Shown here piece after piece: positions 11,075-21,923 of a stretch of 64,000 nucleotides of DNA. Under the pieces are notes generated by a model. The model had not been told where the DNA came from. It searched no databases and saw nothing but the letters and a program-made list of their open reading frames with translations. This stretch comes from Pararoseomonas sp. SCSIO 73927 (lineage in GTDB: Bacteria; Pseudomonadota; Alphaproteobacteria; Acetobacterales; Acetobacteraceae). The first letter of the stretch is position 1. Each line of letters begins with the position of its first letter. The position numbers were made by a program, and so were the translations under genes. The stretch spans positions 3,283,501-3,347,500 of the forward strand of contig NZ_CP146232.1 of assembly GCF_037040815.1 (NCBI RefSeq), written 5' to 3'.

Positions 11075-11767
11075 ATGGACGCTCTCACCGCCGATTCGGA
11101 TCGCTTCGTCGTTTCCCGCGCGCACCCCGGCGCGGCGCCGGGTGCTGGTGCCGATGCCGGATTCGGCAGGGTTCCCGGCCCGGTCGGAACGCTGGCCACG
11201 CCCCTGGCCCTGGTGCTCGTCCCCGTCCCGCCAGGCCATACCCGCGGGTTGGGAGCGGTGCTCGAATCGCTCGCGAGGTCGCGCGGCGCGGGCGACCTGC
11301 CCGCCGCGCCGGGTTCCCTCGCCGTGCTGATCCTGGCCGCGGAACCGGAGGCGCTGGCCGTGGCCGAGGGGTTGGCGCCGGGCTACCCCTTCCCCCTGCG
11401 CGTGGAGGACGGGCTGGGGGATACGGTTCTGGCGATGCGGCAGGCGGGTGCATGGGCCGTCACCCTCGGGGTGCCGGGCGCGCCGCTGCTCCTCACCACC
11501 CCCGGCCGCCCGGTGACGCCGCGCTGGGCCTATGCCCTGCTGGCGGCGCTGCGGGACGGCGCGGACCTCGTGACCCGCCGCGCCGGCTTCTGGGAGAGGC
11601 TGCTGGCCGGCGCCCGGCTGCCCGTCGCGCTCTCCGGCCGCGCCCAGGCGGCGATGGAAGGGTGGACCTCCGGCGGCCTGCGGGCGGGCGCCGGCGCGGC
11701 CTGGACGGAGCGCGGGTCCCCCTGGCGCAGCCCTGCTGCGGCCGGGCTGCGCGCCGTTCCCGGCTGA
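11075..11767 (+). CDS. Hypothetical protein, possible glycosyltransferase-like fold
   Basis: A 230-residue protein I do not firmly recognise. The middle (residues 42-170) reads like a nucleotide-diphospho-sugar transferase core: a hydrophobic first strand (ALVLVPVPPG), an RVEDGLGDTVLAMRQAG segment and PGRPVTPRWAYALLAALRDGADLV, which resembles the 'choose and enumerate' region of GT2 enzymes. A clear DxD motif is missing. The N-terminal 40 residues and the last 40 are Gly/Ala/Arg-rich. It lies upstream of the ArsR-family gene with a 73-nt gap. An overlapping minus-strand frame is low-complexity and rejected. Confidence 0.6.
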   Translation: MDALTADSDRFVVSRAHPGAAPGAGADAGFGRVPGPVGTLATPLALVLVPVPPGHTRGLGAVLESLARSRGAGDLPAAPGSLAVLILAAEPEALAVAEGLAPGYPFPLRVEDGLGDTVLAMRQAGAWAVTLGVPGAPLLLTTPGRPVTPRWAYALLAALRDGADLVTRRAGFWERLLAGARLPVALSGRAQAAMEGWTSGGLRAGAGAAWTERGSPWRSPAAAGLRAVPG

Positions 11768-11840
11768 GCCGGGCATCGCCCCGCCCTGGACAGACCCGCC
11801 CGCCGCCCCGAGACTCGCCCCGGGAAACGCGAGGTGGCAG

Positions 11841-12167
11841 GTGCGGGGCAGAATCGGCGAGGACCAGGTGGTGGAGCTGGCCGAGATGTTCCGGCTGATG
11901 AGCGACCCCACGCGGCTGAGCATCATCCTGGCCTGCCTGGACGCCCCGGCCTCGGTCGGCGAGATGGCGGAGCGGATCGGCATCTCCGGCAGCCTCGTCT
12001 CCCACCACCTGCGGTTGCTGCGGGCCGCCCGGCTGCTCCAGGCGGACCGGCGGGGGCGGCAGGTCTTCTACGCCGTGATGGACGAGCACATCCGCTCCAT
12101 GCTGACGGACATGGTGGACCACGTGGCCGAGGGCGAGGCGGAGGGCGAGGTCGCCTCCCCGAACTGA
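11841..12167 (+). CDS. ArsR/SmtB-family metal-responsive repressor with an alpha5 zinc site
   Basis: A 108-residue winged-helix regulator (DNA-reading helix about residues 48-62, SGSLVSHHLRLLRAA). The usual alpha3 Cys pair of arsenic or cadmium sensors is absent. The C-terminal helix instead carries Asp81, His83, His94 and Glu97 with the spacing D-x-H-x10-H-x2-E. That matches the alpha5 zinc site of SmtB and resembles CzrA, so Zn(II) or Co(II) sensing is predicted. The start is GTG, with GAGGTGG just upstream. No metal transporter lies nearby; the cox operon begins 151 nt downstream. Its target is unknown. Confidence 0.88.
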   Translation: MRGRIGEDQVVELAEMFRLMSDPTRLSIILACLDAPASVGEMAERIGISGSLVSHHLRLLRAARLLQADRRGRQVFYAVMDEHIRSMLTDMVDHVAEGEAEGEVASPN

Positions 12168-12318
12168 GGCTAGCCGCGTCCCGCAACCTTGTGTCACGGG
12201 GCGCCGCGTGATTAGTGTCCGGCTGCGTTCCGTACCGCGTTCAGCTTGGCGGGGGCGGGGCGGCCGCGCGCCATGGCGGGCGGGACGGCTGGGCGGAAAA
12301 CCGGATCAGGACAGCGGA

Positions 12319-14870
<2,552 letters not shown>

Positions 14871-14923
14871 AGCGCAGCTTTCCATTGCGATTTCAGGCTT
14901 CGGAAGGGTAGAAGACACCCGCC

Positions 14924-15880
14924 ATGAGTGACCTGATGAGGAGGGGGGCTGCGGCCCCCCTCGACGTTTCCGCCGACTGGTCGGAGCTGCGGGACTGGAT
15001 CTCGCTCCTCAAGCCCCGGGTGATGACGCTGGTTGTCTTCACCGGGCTGGTGGGGATGCTGGTCGCCCCCGGCAATATCCACCCCACCCTCGGGGCGGTG
15101 GCCATCCTCTGCATCGCCGTCGGGGCGGGCGCGGCCGGCTGCATCAATATGTGGTACGACCGGGACATCGACGCGGTGATGCGCCGCACCGCCCGCCGCC
15201 CCATCCCGGCCGGCCGGGTGGAGCCCGGGGCGGCCCTGGCCTTCGGCATCGTCCTCGCCGTGATGTCCGTGCTGCTGATGGGGTTGGCGACCAACGCGGC
15301 CGCCGGGGCCTGGCTGGCCGGATCCATCCTCTTCTACGTCCTCGTCTACACCATGTGGCTGAAGCGGCGGACGCCGCAGAACATCGTCATCGGTGGTGCC
15401 GCCGGCGCCTTCCCGCCGGTGATCGGTTGGGTGGCGGTCACGGGAGGGGTGGACGTGCTGCCGCTCCTCCTCTTCGCCATCGTCTTCGTCTGGACCCCGC
15501 CGCACTTCTGGTCGCTCAGCCTGTGGGCGCATGACGACTATCAGCGGGCCGGCGTGCCGATGCTGCCCGTCACCGCCGGGGCGCGGGAGACGCGGCGCCA
15601 GATCATGGCCTACACACTCCTCCTCGCCCCCCTCGGCCTCGCGCCGACCCTGCTGGGGCTGGCGGGCTGGGTCTACGGCGCCTACGCCCTGTCCCTCGGC
15701 GCCGGCTTCCTCCTCCACGCCTGGCGCGTGCTGGGCGAGCGACAGGATGCCGCCGGGGTGTCCCTGGAGGGCGACCGGGCTGCCCGCGGGGCGTTCCGCT
15801 TCTCCCTCATGCACCTGGCCGGGCTCTTCGCGGCCCTCGCCCTGGATCACTGGCTGCACCTGGCGGGAGTTCTCGGCTGA
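14924..15880 (+). CDS. ctaB: Protoheme IX farnesyltransferase (heme O synthase)
   Basis: UbiA-superfamily integral membrane prenyltransferase that adds a farnesyl group to heme B, the first step to heme A for the oxidase. 318 residues, about nine membrane helices. The two Asp-rich motifs are present: NMWYDRDIDAVMRRT near residue 75 and HDDYQRAGVPML near residue 205. LKPRVMTLVVFTGLVGM is the usual start of helix 1. The stop codon overlaps the following small gene by one base. Confidence 0.96.
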   Translation: MSDLMRRGAAAPLDVSADWSELRDWISLLKPRVMTLVVFTGLVGMLVAPGNIHPTLGAVAILCIAVGAGAAGCINMWYDRDIDAVMRRTARRPIPAGRVEPGAALAFGIVLAVMSVLLMGLATNAAAGAWLAGSILFYVLVYTMWLKRRTPQNIVIGGAAGAFPPVIGWVAVTGGVDVLPLLLFAIVFVWTPPHFWSLSLWAHDDYQRAGVPMLPVTAGARETRRQIMAYTLLLAPLGLAPTLLGLAGWVYGAYALSLGAGFLLHAWRVLGERQDAAGVSLEGDRAARGAFRFSLMHLAGLFAALALDHWLHLAGVLG

Positions 15881-16032
15881 TGGCTCCTGAACCCGCCCGC
15901 TTGTCGGATGAGGAGGTGGCCGCCCTCTATCGCCGCCGCCGCGGCCGCAACATCGGGATGCTGGTGGTGCTCGTCGCGCTGGTGGCGATCTTCTACGCGA
16001 TCACCATGGCCAAGCTGACCTCAGGGGGCTGA
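15880..16032 (+). CDS. CoxF-like small membrane protein
   Basis: A 50-residue ORF between ctaB and ctaG: MAPEPARLSDEEVAALYRRR, then a basic patch and one membrane helix (about residues 26-43) ending KLTSGG. Its ATG shares a base with the ctaB stop (TGATG) and it ends 4 nt before the ctaG start, so it is a tightly coupled operon member. Small single-span proteins at this position are known in alphaproteobacterial oxidase operons (CoxF or unnamed assembly proteins). The topology suggests a short cytoplasmic N-terminus. Function is probably assembly-related but unproven. Confidence 0.85.
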   Translation: MAPEPARLSDEEVAALYRRRRGRNIGMLVVLVALVAIFYAITMAKLTSGG

Positions 16033-16036
16033 GCCG

Positions 16037-16636
16037 GTGCAGGACCCCGTCGCCCGCCGGAACCGCCGCACCGGGATCGCCGTGCTCGGCGTGGTGGCCG
16101 GGATGGCCGGCCTCTCCTTCGCCGCCGTGCCGCTCTACGCCATCTTCTGCCAGGTCACCGGCTACAACGGCACGGTACAGACGGGCGGCCCGGCCGCACC
16201 CGGCGCGACGGACCGGCAGGTGACGGTCCGATTCGCCGCCACCACCCATCCCGGCCTGCCCTGGCGGTTCCAGGCCTCGCAGGGCTCCATGCCCGTCCAT
16301 CTCGGCGAGCAGGGCCTGGCCTTCTACCGCGCGGAGAACGGGACGGACCGGCCGGTGGAGGGGGTGGCCACCTACAACGTGACGCCGGAGGTGGTGGGCA
16401 AGTACTTCCACAAGACCGCCTGCTTCTGCTTCGACGCCCAGACCCTGCAGCCCGGCCAGTCCGTGGACATGCCCGTCTCCTTCTGGGTGGACCCCGCCAT
16501 CGCGCAGGACCCGAACACGCGGGACATCCGCACCATCACCCTCAGCTACACCTTCTTCCGGACGCTGGCGGATGCGGAGCGTACGGGCGCGCTCGCCAGC
16601 GCCGGGCCGCATGTCGGGCGCGCCACCACGCCCTGA
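16037..16636 (+). CDS. ctaG: Cytochrome c oxidase assembly protein CtaG (Cox11)
   Basis: Membrane-anchored copper chaperone that delivers copper to the CuB site of subunit I. 199 residues: one N-terminal helix (14-36), a conserved Cys38 just beyond it (LYAIFCQVTGYNG), and a periplasmic immunoglobulin-like domain with the copper-binding pair Cys129/Cys131 in TACFCFDAQ. The start is GTG, with AGGGGG 8 nt upstream lying inside the end of the preceding small gene. Confidence 0.96.
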   Translation: MQDPVARRNRRTGIAVLGVVAGMAGLSFAAVPLYAIFCQVTGYNGTVQTGGPAAPGATDRQVTVRFAATTHPGLPWRFQASQGSMPVHLGEQGLAFYRAENGTDRPVEGVATYNVTPEVVGKYFHKTACFCFDAQTLQPGQSVDMPVSFWVDPAIAQDPNTRDIRTITLSYTFFRTLADAERTGALASAGPHVGRATTP

Positions 16637-16762
16637 GGACGGGCAGCCCGCCGCGCTGTTCTGGGGGGCGAACCCTTGATCCCCATCCCCGTTTGCGGGA
16701 TTGATGCGGGAACGCGCCGGGGCACAGCTCCCCACAACGAGACCCAAGAACCAGGACGTGTT

Positions 16763-17632
16763 ATGGCGACCCTCGATACGACCACCGCCGATATCACGCT
16801 CGACCCGAACGAGCCGCCGGCGCCGCACAAGCACCCGTACCACCTCGTCGATCCGTCCCCCTGGCCGCTCGTCGCCTCCTTCTCCGGCGCGGCGCTGCTC
16901 TTCGGGATCGTCCTCTGGTCGCACTACAACATCCACTGGATGTTCGGCCTCGGCGTCCTCGGCACGCTGGCCTCCATGTTCTTCTGGTGGCGGGACGTGC
17001 TGCGCGAATCGAAGCAGCCGGGCGTCCACACGCCGATCGTGCGCATCGGCATGCGCTACGGCATGGCGCTGTTCATCGCCTCCGAGGTGATGTTCTTCGT
17101 CGCCTTCTTCTGGGCCTTCTTCCACTTCGCCCTCTACCCGGAGCACGTCTCCGGCGCGGCGGAGGCGATGTGGCCGCCCAAGGGCATCCACACCTTCGAC
17201 CCCTTCGGCCTGCCCTTCCTGAACACGATGATCCTGCTGCTCTCCGGCTGCACCGTCACCTGGGCGCACCACGCGCTGATCGAGGGTGACCGGAAGGGGA
17301 TGATCCAGGGTCTCGCCCTCACCGTCGGGCTCGGCCTGTTCTTCACCTTCCTGCAGGCCGTGGAGTACGCGGAGGCGCCCTTCGCCTTCTCCGGCGGCGG
17401 CATCTATCCCTCCACCTTCTTCCTCGCCACCGGCTTCCACGGCTTCCACGTGATCGTCGGCACGATTTTCCTGGCGGTCTGCCTTTTCCGCGCCTGGCGG
17501 GGCGACTTCACCCCGCGCCGGCACTTCGGCTTCGAGGCGGCGGCCTGGTACTGGCACTTCGTGGACGTGGTGTGGCTCTTCCTCTTCGTCTGCATCTACG
17601 TCTGGGGCGCCGGGCCCATCGCCGAGCACTAA
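16763..17632 (+). CDS. ctaE: Cytochrome c oxidase subunit III
   Basis: Third core subunit of the aa3 oxidase; 289 residues with seven predicted helices, helping stability and proton uptake. It opens KHPYHLVDPSPWPLV and has SEVMFFVAFFWAFFH (helix III with the conserved Glu) and ATGFHGFHVIVGTIFL, then ends AWYWHFVDVVWLFLF, all hallmarks of the subunit. I start at 16763 (MATLDTT); an in-frame extension to 16676 has no homology. A 126-nt gap separates it from ctaG. A hairpin follows at 17655. Confidence 0.96.
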   Translation: MATLDTTTADITLDPNEPPAPHKHPYHLVDPSPWPLVASFSGAALLFGIVLWSHYNIHWMFGLGVLGTLASMFFWWRDVLRESKQPGVHTPIVRIGMRYGMALFIASEVMFFVAFFWAFFHFALYPEHVSGAAEAMWPPKGIHTFDPFGLPFLNTMILLLSGCTVTWAHHALIEGDRKGMIQGLALTVGLGLFFTFLQAVEYAEAPFAFSGGGIYPSTFFLATGFHGFHVIVGTIFLAVCLFRAWRGDFTPRRHFGFEAAAWYWHFVDVVWLFLFVCIYVWGAGPIAEH

Positions 17633-17654
17633 GCCCCGGCCCCACGGATCACCG

Positions 17655-17700
17655 AACCCCGTCCGGATGGCCGAAAGTATTCGGCCGTCCGGGCGGGGTT
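17655..17700 (+). terminator. Long hairpin between ctaE and SURF1 gene
   Basis: AACCCCGTCCGGATGGCCGA pairs with TCGGCCGTCCGGGCGGGGTT with only three mismatches, closing on a 6-nt region around AAGTAT. It starts 22 nt after the ctaE stop and is followed by CGTCCTTG. It could partly terminate transcription, so the SURF1 gene would be made at a lower level than the subunits, or protect the ctaE mRNA end. Confidence 0.6.
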
Positions 17701-17719
17701 CGTCCTTGAAGGGTTCCGC

Positions 17720-18409
17720 ATGACGCCCCGCCGGCGCCGCATCCTCCCGGCCGTGCTGGCCTCCATCCCCGTGCTGGCGGTCCTGCTGGCGCTGGGCACC
17801 TGGCAGGTGCGGCGGCTGCACTGGAAGACGGAGCTGCTGGCCACCATCGCGGCGGCGGAAGCCGGGCCGCCAGTGCCTCTCACTGCCGCGCCGCAGCCCT
17901 TCACCAAGGTCTCCGTCACCGGGCGCTTCCGCCACGAACTGGAGGCGACGCTCGGCGTCCAGGTGCGCGGCACGGTCCTCGGGACGCAACTCGTCACCCC
18001 GCTGGAGGCGGAGGGGCTGCCCCCCATCCTCGTGGACCGCGGCTGGGCGCCGCTGGAGCGGGGCGGCGCCGCGATCGCGCGGCCGGAGGGGCCGGTGACG
18101 GTCACCGGCTACGTCTCCCCCCCGCACGGCCGGGACTTCTTCGCCGCCACGGACGACACGGCCGGGCGGCGCTTCTACACCGCCGATGCGCCGGCCATCG
18201 GCGCGGCGCTGGGCCTGCCCGGAACGATGCCGGACATGCTGGTGGCCCTGCGGGCGCCCGACACCCCGCGGGACGCCCTGCCGCAGCCCGCCGCGACCCT
18301 GCCGCGCCCGTCCAACTCCCATCTCGGCTACGTCATCACCTGGTACGGCCTCGCCGCCTCGCTGCTGGGCGTGCTGATCGCCTGGATCATCCGGAAGGAC
18401 GACGCGTGA
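17720..18409 (+). CDS. SURF1-family cytochrome oxidase assembly protein
   Basis: A 229-residue homologue of SURF1/Shy1, which helps insert heme A into subunit I. It has the expected two terminal membrane helices (about 9-26 and 203-222) flanking a periplasmic domain. Family motifs: LALGTWQVRRLHWK after helix 1, VSVTGRF, PILVDRGWAP and SHLGYVITWYGLAA before helix 2. It follows the oxidase operon behind a hairpin. Its stop overlaps the next gene's GTG start by 4 nt. Confidence 0.94.
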   Translation: MTPRRRRILPAVLASIPVLAVLLALGTWQVRRLHWKTELLATIAAAEAGPPVPLTAAPQPFTKVSVTGRFRHELEATLGVQVRGTVLGTQLVTPLEAEGLPPILVDRGWAPLERGGAAIARPEGPVTVTGYVSPPHGRDFFAATDDTAGRRFYTADAPAIGAALGLPGTMPDMLVALRAPDTPRDALPQPAATLPRPSNSHLGYVITWYGLAASLLGVLIAWIIRKDDA

Positions 18410-19890
18410 ACGCCTCCTATGCCCGCCTCAAGGACCGCTTCGCCCGCATCGCCACCCTCGGGGAGTGCTCGGCGATGCTGGGCTGGGACGCTTCCGCCAT
18501 GATGCCGCCCGGCGGCGGCGCGGCGCGGGGGGAGCAGCTGGCGGTGCTGGCCGGCCTTTCCCACGCCATGCTGGTCGCGCCGGAGGTGGCCGGGGAACTG
18601 GACGAGGCGGTGGCGGAGGGCGCGTGGGACGAGGCGAACCTCGCCCTGATGCGCCGCGCCCATCGCCGGGCCACCGCAATGCCCTCCGACCTCGTGGAAG
18701 CGGTGGCCCGCGCCAACTCCGCTTGCGAGAAGGTCTGGCGCGAGGCCCGGCCCCGATCGGACTTCGCCGCCGTGCGCCCCTGGCTGGAGGATGTCGTGCG
18801 GCTTCAGCGCGAGACCGCCGCCGCGCTGGCCTCCGCCACCGGCCTCTCGCCCTACGACGCGCTGATGGACGCCTACCAGCCCGGCATCGCCGCCGCCGAC
18901 GTGGAGCCGGTCTTCGCCGCCTACGAGGCCTTCCTGGCGGAGGCCCTGCCGCGGGCCGAGGCGATCCAGGCCGCCCGCCCCGCGCCGGTGCAACCCGAGG
19001 GCCCCTTCCCGACCGAGGTGCAGCGCGCCCTGGGCCGCCGCCTGTCGGAGCGCGCCGGGCTGGACTACGAGCACGCCCGGCTGGACGAGAGCGCACACCC
19101 CTTCTGCGGCGGCACGCCCACCGACGTGCGCCTGACCACCCGCTACACGCCGGACTCCTTCGGCCAGGCCCTGCTGGGCATCCTTCACGAGACCGGCCAC
19201 GCCCTGTACGAGCGCGGCCTGCCCGAGCCCTATGCCCGCCAGCCCGTGGGCGAGGCCGCCGGCATGGCGGCCCACGAATCGCAGAGCCTCATCGTCGAGA
19301 TGCAGGCGGCGCGCTCCGACGCCTTCCTCGCCTGGCTTGGGCCGGAGCTGCACGCGGCCTTCGGCGGCGACCCGGCAGCCTACTCGGGCGCCAATCTCGG
19401 CCGGCTGTGGCGCCGGGTGGAGCGCGGGTACATCCGCACCGAGGCGGACGAGATCACCTACCCCGCCCACGTCATCCTGCGCTTCCGGCTGGAGCGCGCG
19501 CTGATCGGCGGCGGCCTCACCGTGGCCGACCTGCCCGGCGCCTGGGCGGAAGGGCTGCAATCCCTGCTCGGCATCACCCCGCCCGACGACCGGCGGGGCT
19601 GCCTGCAGGACATCCACTGGTACGACGGGAATTTCGGCTACTTCCCATCCTACACCCTCGGCGCCATGGCGGCGGCGCAGCTCATGGGGGCCGCCCGCGC
19701 CGCGCTGCCGGGGCTGGACGCGGCGCTGGGTCAGGGAGATTTCGGACCGCTGCTGGGCTGGCTGCGCACCTCGGTCCACGGCAAGGGCTCGCTGCTCGGC
19801 TTCCAGGAGCTGATGACGGCCGCCACCGGGCGTCCGCTGGACCCCTCGGCCTTCATGGACCACCTTCGGGCGCGCTACCTCACGGCCTAG
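18406..19890 (+). CDS. M32-family metallocarboxypeptidase
   Basis: Zinc carboxypeptidase related to Thermus carboxypeptidase Taq; it removes C-terminal amino acids from peptides in the cytoplasm (no signal peptide). 494 residues, the usual family length. The zinc motif is HETGH (His261, Glu262, His265), with the third ligand in AAHESQSLIVE. DVRLTTRY and IRTEADEITYPAHVILRF are the remaining family signatures. The start is GTG, overlapping the SURF1 stop (GTGA), so the gene is an operon appendage with no obvious link to oxidase assembly. Confidence 0.94.
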   Translation: MNASYARLKDRFARIATLGECSAMLGWDASAMMPPGGGAARGEQLAVLAGLSHAMLVAPEVAGELDEAVAEGAWDEANLALMRRAHRRATAMPSDLVEAVARANSACEKVWREARPRSDFAAVRPWLEDVVRLQRETAAALASATGLSPYDALMDAYQPGIAAADVEPVFAAYEAFLAEALPRAEAIQAARPAPVQPEGPFPTEVQRALGRRLSERAGLDYEHARLDESAHPFCGGTPTDVRLTTRYTPDSFGQALLGILHETGHALYERGLPEPYARQPVGEAAGMAAHESQSLIVEMQAARSDAFLAWLGPELHAAFGGDPAAYSGANLGRLWRRVERGYIRTEADEITYPAHVILRFRLERALIGGGLTVADLPGAWAEGLQSLLGITPPDDRRGCLQDIHWYDGNFGYFPSYTLGAMAAAQLMGAARAALPGLDAALGQGDFGPLLGWLRTSVHGKGSLLGFQELMTAATGRPLDPSAFMDHLRARYLTA

Positions 19891-19945
19891 AGGAGATCGC
19901 TGGAGGGCGGCACCGCCAGAAAGCGGGAAGCTGCCCTGGCCGCGC

Positions 19946-20794
19946 TCAGCGCCGGTTCTCGAACACCACGAAGAAGGGCGGCCGCTCCAGCGGCGGCGGC
20001 AGGACGACGCCCTGCGCGTCGGTCGGGATGCGGCGGCGGAGCACCACGTCCATCACGTTGCCGCCGATGATGTCGATCGTGCCCCCGCCCGCCCGCACCA
20101 CGATGTCGCAGTGGGAGGGGCGTGAGCGCCCGCGCTCCGCCATCCGCGCCTCCCAGTTCGACAGGGGGCTGGCCGAGCGGTCGTAGCAGAGCAGGTCGCC
20201 CGGGCGCGGCGCGTGGTCGTGGACGTGGTGGGGGATGAAGGCGGCGCCCTGCGGGTCCGCCAGGAAGTTGTCGATCATCCCGTCCATGTAGAAGACGTGC
20301 GCCGAGGAGGGCCGGAAGTCGGAGCGAGCCACGCCGGCCGAGTTCATCGCGTAGCTGATGAAGGCCGCCGACCAGGCCGGGGTGTTGTAGGAGGAGATGG
20401 CGACGTTCGCCGGCACCACGTTGAAGGGCAGGCCGGAGACGGGGTCGAGCGAGGCGGAGGCGAGGCTCGGCACCGCGATCGTGTCGCGGAAATGCATGTG
20501 GGCGTTGATGATCCCCGGCCCGTCCGGCGTGGCGGACCAGTAGGACATCAGCTTGTCGAAGAGCTCGGGCGTGGCGTCCGGCGTGCGGTCCAGCGCCACG
20601 GGCCAGCCCTCGACGGCGATGCGCCCCCAGTCCCGCCACTCCCGCTCCGCCGCGGCGACGAGCTGCGCGGCCCCGGGCCCGGCCAGCTGGCGGGCCGGCG
20701 CATTGCGCGCCTCCGCGGGCTTGGGGTCGGATGGCGGTGTGGTGGCGCAGCCGGCCACGAGAAGGATCGGGAGGAGAAGGAGCAGCCGGCGCAT
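19946..20794 (-). CDS. DUF2272-family lipoprotein
   Basis: A 282-residue predicted lipoprotein with a clear lipobox (LLVAGC, Cys16). After about 30 linker residues comes a domain like DUF2272: NSPAWSAAFISYAMN-type text (here NTPAWSAAFISYAMNSAGV), HVFYMDGMI and PRPGDLLCYDRS. I believe this family belongs to the NlpC/P60-like papain fold, with the expected Cys and His in this region, but the activity is unproven. It lies downstream of lpxK on the same strand with a 132-nt gap, so an envelope role is plausible. Confidence 0.8.
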   Translation of the reverse strand: MRRLLLLLPILLVAGCATTPPSDPKPAEARNAPARQLAGPGAAQLVAAAEREWRDWGRIAVEGWPVALDRTPDATPELFDKLMSYWSATPDGPGIINAHMHFRDTIAVPSLASASLDPVSGLPFNVVPANVAISSYNTPAWSAAFISYAMNSAGVARSDFRPSSAHVFYMDGMIDNFLADPQGAAFIPHHVHDHAPRPGDLLCYDRSASPLSNWEARMAERGRSRPSHCDIVVRAGGGTIDIIGGNVMDVVLRRRIPTDAQGVVLPPPLERPPFFVVFENRR

Positions 20795-20926
20795 GGGCGC
20801 GTATCGCGCCGCAGCAAGGTTCGGTTTCGTACCGGACAGGCGGAATGTTCCCGGCGCTGCGATCGGCCTTGCGGTGATGCCCGCCCGCCACAGATGCGCG
20901 GCCCGGGAACGGGCGCGGCGCCCCGG

Positions 20927-21916
20927 TCAGGCCGGGACCGGCACGCGCCCGACCAGGGGTTCCAGCATCGCCTCCAGCATCGCCGGCTCCTCCCACTCCA
21001 GCCCCACCGTCACCACCGTCACCCGCGCGCGGAAGGCGGGGGGGATCCGGACGAAGTCCTTCTTCGTCGTCACGGGGATGGCGCGCAGCCGGTCCGCCTC
21101 CGCCAGCAGCTCGCGCATGTCGCCGGCATCGAAGGGGTAGTGGTCCGCGTAAGGGGCGCGGCCCGCGATGATGGCGCCGGACTCGGAGAGGGTGGCGAAG
21201 AACTTCCGAGGATTGGCGATGCCGCAGAAGGCGAAGACGGACTGCCCCATGAGCTGCTTCGCCTCCGGCCCCGGCACGTTGCGGGCGCGCAGCACAGGCA
21301 GGCCGGGCGGAAGCATGGCGAGAGCGCCGGCCTCGTCGGCCCCGATCAGCACGGCGGCCCCGGACCGGGCGGCGGCAGCGAGGACCGGCTCGCGCAGCGG
21401 CCCGGCGGGGATGACGCGGTTGTTGCCGAAGCCGTAGCTGCCATCGACCGTGAGGAAGGAGAGGTCCTTCTCCAGCGTCGGATTCTGCAGCCCGTCATCC
21501 ATGACGATGGCCTGCGCCCCGGCCTCCACCGCGGCGCGGGCGCCGGCGGCGCGGTCCGCGGCGATCCAGGTCGGGCGCTCGGCCGCCAGCAGCAGGGCCT
21601 CGTCGCCCACCGTCTCGCTGTCGTGGCGGCCGGGCTCCACCCGCGCGGGGCCCTTCAGCGTGCCGCCGTAGCCGCGGGTGAGGAAGTGCACGGCGATGCC
21701 GCGGTTCGCCAGGCGCCGCCCGAGGTCCAGTGCCAGGGTGGTCTTGCCCGCGCCGCCGGCGGTGGCGTTGCCGCAGCAGATCACCGGCACGGGCGCGCGC
21801 CAGCCAGGCTTCGCCACGCGCCGCGCCGTGGCGGCCGCGTAGAGCGCGGCGATGGGGGAGAGCAGGACTGGCGCGATTCCGCCGCCATCCCCGGTCCAGA
21901 AGTCGGGGGCACGCAT
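20927..21916 (-). CDS. lpxK: Tetraacyldisaccharide 4'-kinase
   Basis: Inner-membrane kinase that phosphorylates the lipid A disaccharide at the 4' position, giving lipid IVA. 329 residues. An N-terminal membrane-associated helix (LLSPIAALYAAATARR) is followed by the Walker A loop GNATAGGAGKTTL (residues 49-61), and by FLTRGYGG, DDGLQNPTL and ITTKKDFVR-like KKDFVRIPP. The start at 21916 (MRAPDFW) is the family start; an upstream in-frame ATG lies inside waaA. It follows waaA by 7 nt in the minus-strand operon. Confidence 0.95.
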   Translation of the reverse strand: MRAPDFWTGDGGGIAPVLLSPIAALYAAATARRVAKPGWRAPVPVICCGNATAGGAGKTTLALDLGRRLANRGIAVHFLTRGYGGTLKGPARVEPGRHDSETVGDEALLLAAERPTWIAADRAAGARAAVEAGAQAIVMDDGLQNPTLEKDLSFLTVDGSYGFGNNRVIPAGPLREPVLAAAARSGAAVLIGADEAGALAMLPPGLPVLRARNVPGPEAKQLMGQSVFAFCGIANPRKFFATLSESGAIIAGRAPYADHYPFDAGDMRELLAEADRLRAIPVTTKKDFVRIPPAFRARVTVVTVGLEWEEPAMLEAMLEPLVGRVPVPA

Positions 21917-21923
21917 GGTGCCG

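Noticed and set aside
9442..11898. 818-codon open frame on the plus strand opposite the amidotransferase and lolA
   Set aside because: It covers two well-supported minus-strand genes and the unknown gene at 11075 in other frames; composition is Arg/Gly/Pro-rich without motifs.
11012..11983. 323-codon minus-strand frame opposite the gene at 11075 and the ArsR-family gene
   Set aside because: It overlaps the 5' half of a certain regulator and reads as Gly/Ala/Arg low complexity.
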